This document shows, piece by piece, positions 60,696 through 64,000 of a stretch of 64,000 bases of DNA. Position 1 is the stretch's first letter, and the number at the start of each line of letters is the position of its first letter. Under the pieces are notes generated by a model. That model saw only the letters and a program-made list of their open reading frames with translations, was not told the DNA's origin and made no database searches. The translations under genes were made by a program, and so were the position numbers. This stretch comes from Fasciolopsis buskii (lineage: Eukaryota > Platyhelminthes > Trematoda > Plagiorchiida > Fasciolidae): contig LUCM01007277.1 in NCBI GenBank assembly GCA_008360955.1, positions 1-64,000 on the forward strand, written 5' to 3'.

Positions 60696-60941
60696 TTCGT
60701 TTTTGTCAATTTGGACGGGAAAATAGATCTCTTGTACCAACAAGATAAAAATAAATTTAACAACTCACCGGGAACGTTTGTGTGCCTTTTCAACTATCCG
60801 AGAAATTGTGCGGATTCTGTCATCCGCATCGTCAATCACCGGACTGTTTTTGGTCAAGGTTCAGAAATGCCTGAAATTCTATGCAAGAATAAGCGTTCTG
60901 TTTTTTCTCCTATCGATAACAGAGTTATAAAGAACCATTAA
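60696..60941 (+). CDS. Possible terminal exon, unidentified
   Basis: A branch-point-like TGCTAAC (60676-60682) is followed 13 bases later by CCGCAG (AG at 60694-60695). The frame is then open to TAA at 60939-60941. Residues include FVFVNLDGKIDLLYQQDK, GTFVCLFNYPRNCADSVIRI and SVFSPIDNRVIKNH, a soluble, globular-looking composition. No ATG lies in frame, so it would need upstream exons; no poly(A) signal is close. No family is recognised. Confidence 0.25.
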   Translation, partial: FVFVNLDGKIDLLYQQDKNKFNNSPGTFVCLFNYPRNCADSVIRIVNHRTVFGQGSEMPEILCKNKRSVFSPIDNRVIKNH

Positions 60942-63900
60942 TGAACCAATAGAGGTCGATCAGTTGGTCATTCCTACATGAAAAAAACGAGGTTAGTTCA
61001 ATTCATTTCACAACTAATTTTGTAAATTGCAGACTTGTAAGTAGTGGCCGTCAGTGGTCATGATTTTGTTTCAAAAACTTGTTTTCCCAACAAGCATAAG
61101 GCCATTTGAGAAGTTATTTCGGATTACCTGATATACCTACCTGATATGCCTTTGCCCAATCACTTTTGCTTGTATTTGGTGAGTTTCAATAAGCGCGAAT
61201 TTGATAGTATTCCTTGGCGGGCCTTAATTATTTCACCTACCCACCTGGCGGATTTTGAGCGAAACCAAATATTTAGTAAATGTTTATTCATTCTAAAAGT
61301 TGGCCTTAGCTTGCCGTAGAAAAGTTCGACAAGTCATCATTATAATACTTAAATTTTGTTGTCATCAACGTGCATCCTTATTCAGTGAATTGTATGGTCT
61401 TACCAAAACAATCTAGCCAACTAGGTTGCTAGAACTCCCTCTGACACCTAACTTACGATAATGATATAAGAAATTGAGTAAACACTACATTCGGTCATTT
61501 TACTTCCGTTGGTATCCAAACGACAATTAGCCGGGTGGCCACCAACAAAGAACTGCCAAGTAGGAAGCTGGAAAAAGACAGAATTCTAACGCTCAAACAG
61601 ATCCTCTGACGGCGACACCACTTGTCGAATTTGAAAATTTGTAATATTCTCTGGTAGTCTGATGTTTATTTTAGGAGATAATTGTTGATTAGTACCGGCA
61701 GTTTCGTGCTAGTATTACTGCTCTTAAATGGTACATCAAAACTTTCTTTATCATTTGTTTTCGGTTATATCATCCAGTCAAGCGACTGGATAATCAAAAA
61801 AACTATTTTCAAAATAGTATATAATGTCAAATGAAATTCTGGAGAGATTTTAAAAAAATTCGTTTCAGATAGATCCAATTGAAATGAATTTCTGAGATTC
61901 TCTTATGTTTGATTGCTTCTGCAACTGTTACCTGACTCTCGGTAACAACACACTGACATAATTTTACAGCGTTTGGAAACACAGGCCTCGACATGTCATT
62001 AATTTTACGTTGAACGGAAAATAAATATGCTTATTAGCTTAGTCAGAAAGTTGATAGTGGTATTCTTCTGTTGTATTCCATTCCAAGGACCCAGTACGAC
62101 TAACTGCCACATTGTCTATTTCTTAGTCACACTGTCCCTAGGTTTTCATTTCCTATAGTTCGATAAATTTCGGAGGCGATCGACGAAAGGCAAGACTTTG
62201 GACACCAGGCAGAACACAAGCAAATAATATTGCCAAGATTGGAAATTGAATCTTCCCAATTCTGCTAAAACCGGAGCCTTGTCAGCATGCGTTTTTTGCC
62301 ACTGTTCAAAAGAGGCCGTTTACTGAGTTCATACGATCTAATCATGACATATGAATCAACTCATTTTTGTCTGTAACATATTTTTTCAAACTGCACATGG
62401 ACATCAAGAACAAACTCGTGAAATTAGCACACTACCAAATGCCTGATTATATAAAATAACCTCAAACGAATTCAGTAGTGCATGGAAAATTCCGATTTCT
62501 GACACTAAGATGTTGTTGGAATCTGTCTGGTTCTGATAATATTGGGGTGGATGACAAAAAGCACATTACAGGACTCTGAGTATCAACAATTCTGGCAGCG
62601 TAAATATAGCCACAATTGGCCCACAACAAAGCGGTGGGGGCTAAATAGTTTGAAGACAAACTGAGCTGTTTTGCTGTTTTATGTATATATATGAAAGTGT
62701 GTCAAAGTGGCAAATCCTAAACAGACGTTTGCCTGATTTCCAGCGGTAGTCAAACCTAGTAAGCTTGACGAGGAATAAACTGTCAACTTTAGCTACCAAT
62801 CCGCACTTGATTTCCGAATGAAACTCAGGTGAACCATGCAGACGTCAAACCGAATAGATTTCAGGTCTTTTTGTAACTAGAAGTGTTTTGCCTCTTTCAC
62901 TAATCATGTGGTTCGCTTTACAATTTTCTCGACCGGAGTAATCGTGTGTTTCCCGTAACCGTGACCTTTTCCTTTCGGTCCACACTCTGCGGCGCGCGAG
63001 TCCCGGGTTTAATCATTTCGGATAGAAACAACTGTTAACGAGCCCCATGACGTTGACGGGATGACAACGGCCGGGAAAGCACGCGTCGGCAAACCTCGGA
63101 CAATTTGACATGCTGAATACCAGGAATGCTTATGGTCGATAGCAATGAAATTGAAGCTATCCTTATTCAGCAAAGTCGACACTGCTTAGCAACTATTCAC
63201 TAGAGTAGAATACGTTGTTCATGATAGATTTCCCATATTTTTGCTGGTAAAAGTCATGATTCGTCATATTGCTTATTCTTTCTGTCCAATAACTTGATAT
63301 GTTTTTGTATTACAGACTGACAATTGCAAACTGAAAACCACGAATCCAAAGAGAACTTCAGCAGTCGTTTCAAAATTAGGCAATCATTACCGAATATCGT
63401 TTGTTTTAGATAACGAACTCACTTTCAGAAATGGATTTACCTGGGTGTATGCAATAGGCGTTGCCTTGCAATGCCTACCGTAATATTGTTTCCACAAAAC
63501 TAAGCCAAGAAAAGCAATTGTTCTATAGCCTATTCTTTAGATTCCAAACATTTTCACTAAATTCTAGCACGCCTTCATTCCATGCAAACTATTCATTCTA
63601 TTGTGGAAGTGTAAAGTTCGGTAACTAACCCCCTTCAACTCTCAACGGAAACACTAGATGCAAACTGGACAGTTCGCAAAAGATCGAATCACGCAATAAA
63701 TCTAAGGGCGTTGTCTTTCTGTCCGAGAAGAATCAAACTCAAAATGACATTATCCGAGGATTGCTGATATTCGCTTCCGCTCACGTGATCAATCTAGTCC
63801 CAGGTGAGAAGGCACACAATTTGTTTCCCTTGAGGTTCATGGCCTCAAATAATACTCCCGAGGTTTAGAGAATCTTTGTGAACTGCTTCAACCAGTTTGG

Positions 63901-64000
63901 ACGATGCAATGACTTCTGGAAAAATACTTAGTTTATAATGTAGGAGTAGAGCGAGTAATAACCATTATTTGTGGCTTGTTCTCATTGAGCGACAGGCTAG

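Larger units (their letters stand above)
59057..64000. other. Mostly non-coding stretch
   Basis: Two candidate exons at 59651 and 60696 are listed separately. From 60942 to the end I see no recognisable coding, RNA or repeat feature; frames are short (62462-62659 on the minus strand is chance-like). Confidence 0.45.

Noticed and set aside
1..64000. More than one hundred open frames of 60-138 codons on both strands
   Set aside because: With about 6% stop codons per triplet at this base composition, roughly this number and a maximum near 138 codons are expected by chance. Many of these frames also open with TTG or GTG and not ATG.

Overview
The window reads as non-coding, repeat-bearing DNA of a metazoan nuclear genome. 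It is AT-rich (about 60% A+T by eye). It has no operon-like packing, and no reading frame is longer than 138 codons. The number and length of open frames are about what stop-codon frequency predicts for 64 kb of random sequence of this composition, so open frames alone are not evidence of genes here. The repeats fit an invertebrate with active Penelope-like elements (PLEs) and tRNA-derived SINEs. A parasitic flatworm is my best guess, but that is inference from repeat style and not a species call.

Firm content is mobile DNA. (1) Two dead Penelope-like retroelement pieces: on the minus strand at 12.26-13.18 kb, thumb/linker, GIY-YIG endonuclease and a hammerhead-like motif; on the plus strand at 35.09-35.86 kb, reverse transcriptase with the catalytic palm deleted. 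They cover complementary parts of the same kind of polyprotein. (2) A nearly perfect 211-bp palindrome at 58.77-58.98 kb whose arms carry a stem followed by GAAAC, a PLE-like signature. With a short tail it is flanked by a 12-bp target-site duplication, and it splits a minus-strand open frame that reads through when the insert is ignored. (3) A foldback family with tRNA-like sequence inside its arms, at 2.75-3.07 kb and 38.14-38.59 kb, with a half-arm at 55.63 kb. (4) tRNA-derived SINEs at 13.67, 24.50 and 39.59 kb. (5) A diverged 1.7-kb interspersed repeat, copies at 8.9-10.5 and 18.8-20.5 kb, that contains a roughly 145-bp island about 97% identical between copies while the flanks look about 65-75% identical.

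Possible host coding sequence is weak and scattered. The best case is a decayed intronless gene at 50.82-51.29 kb: a signal peptide followed by an Asp-rich region spread over three frames with two in-frame stops. Several short frames could be terminal exons because they begin near a plausible splice acceptor or end next to AATAAA: minus strand 30.08, 34.59 and 24.65 kb; plus strand 51.99, 59.65 and 60.70 kb. A plus-strand frame at 43.46-44.05 kb is open except for three stops. None of these was recognised as a named family and none could be joined to another exon.

The window therefore looks like an intergenic or long-intron region in which old retroelements and foldback elements have accumulated and decayed. 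Microsatellites lie at 0.34, 8.64, 15.55 and 48.55 kb. No rRNA, functional tRNA, CRISPR array or prokaryotic signal was seen.
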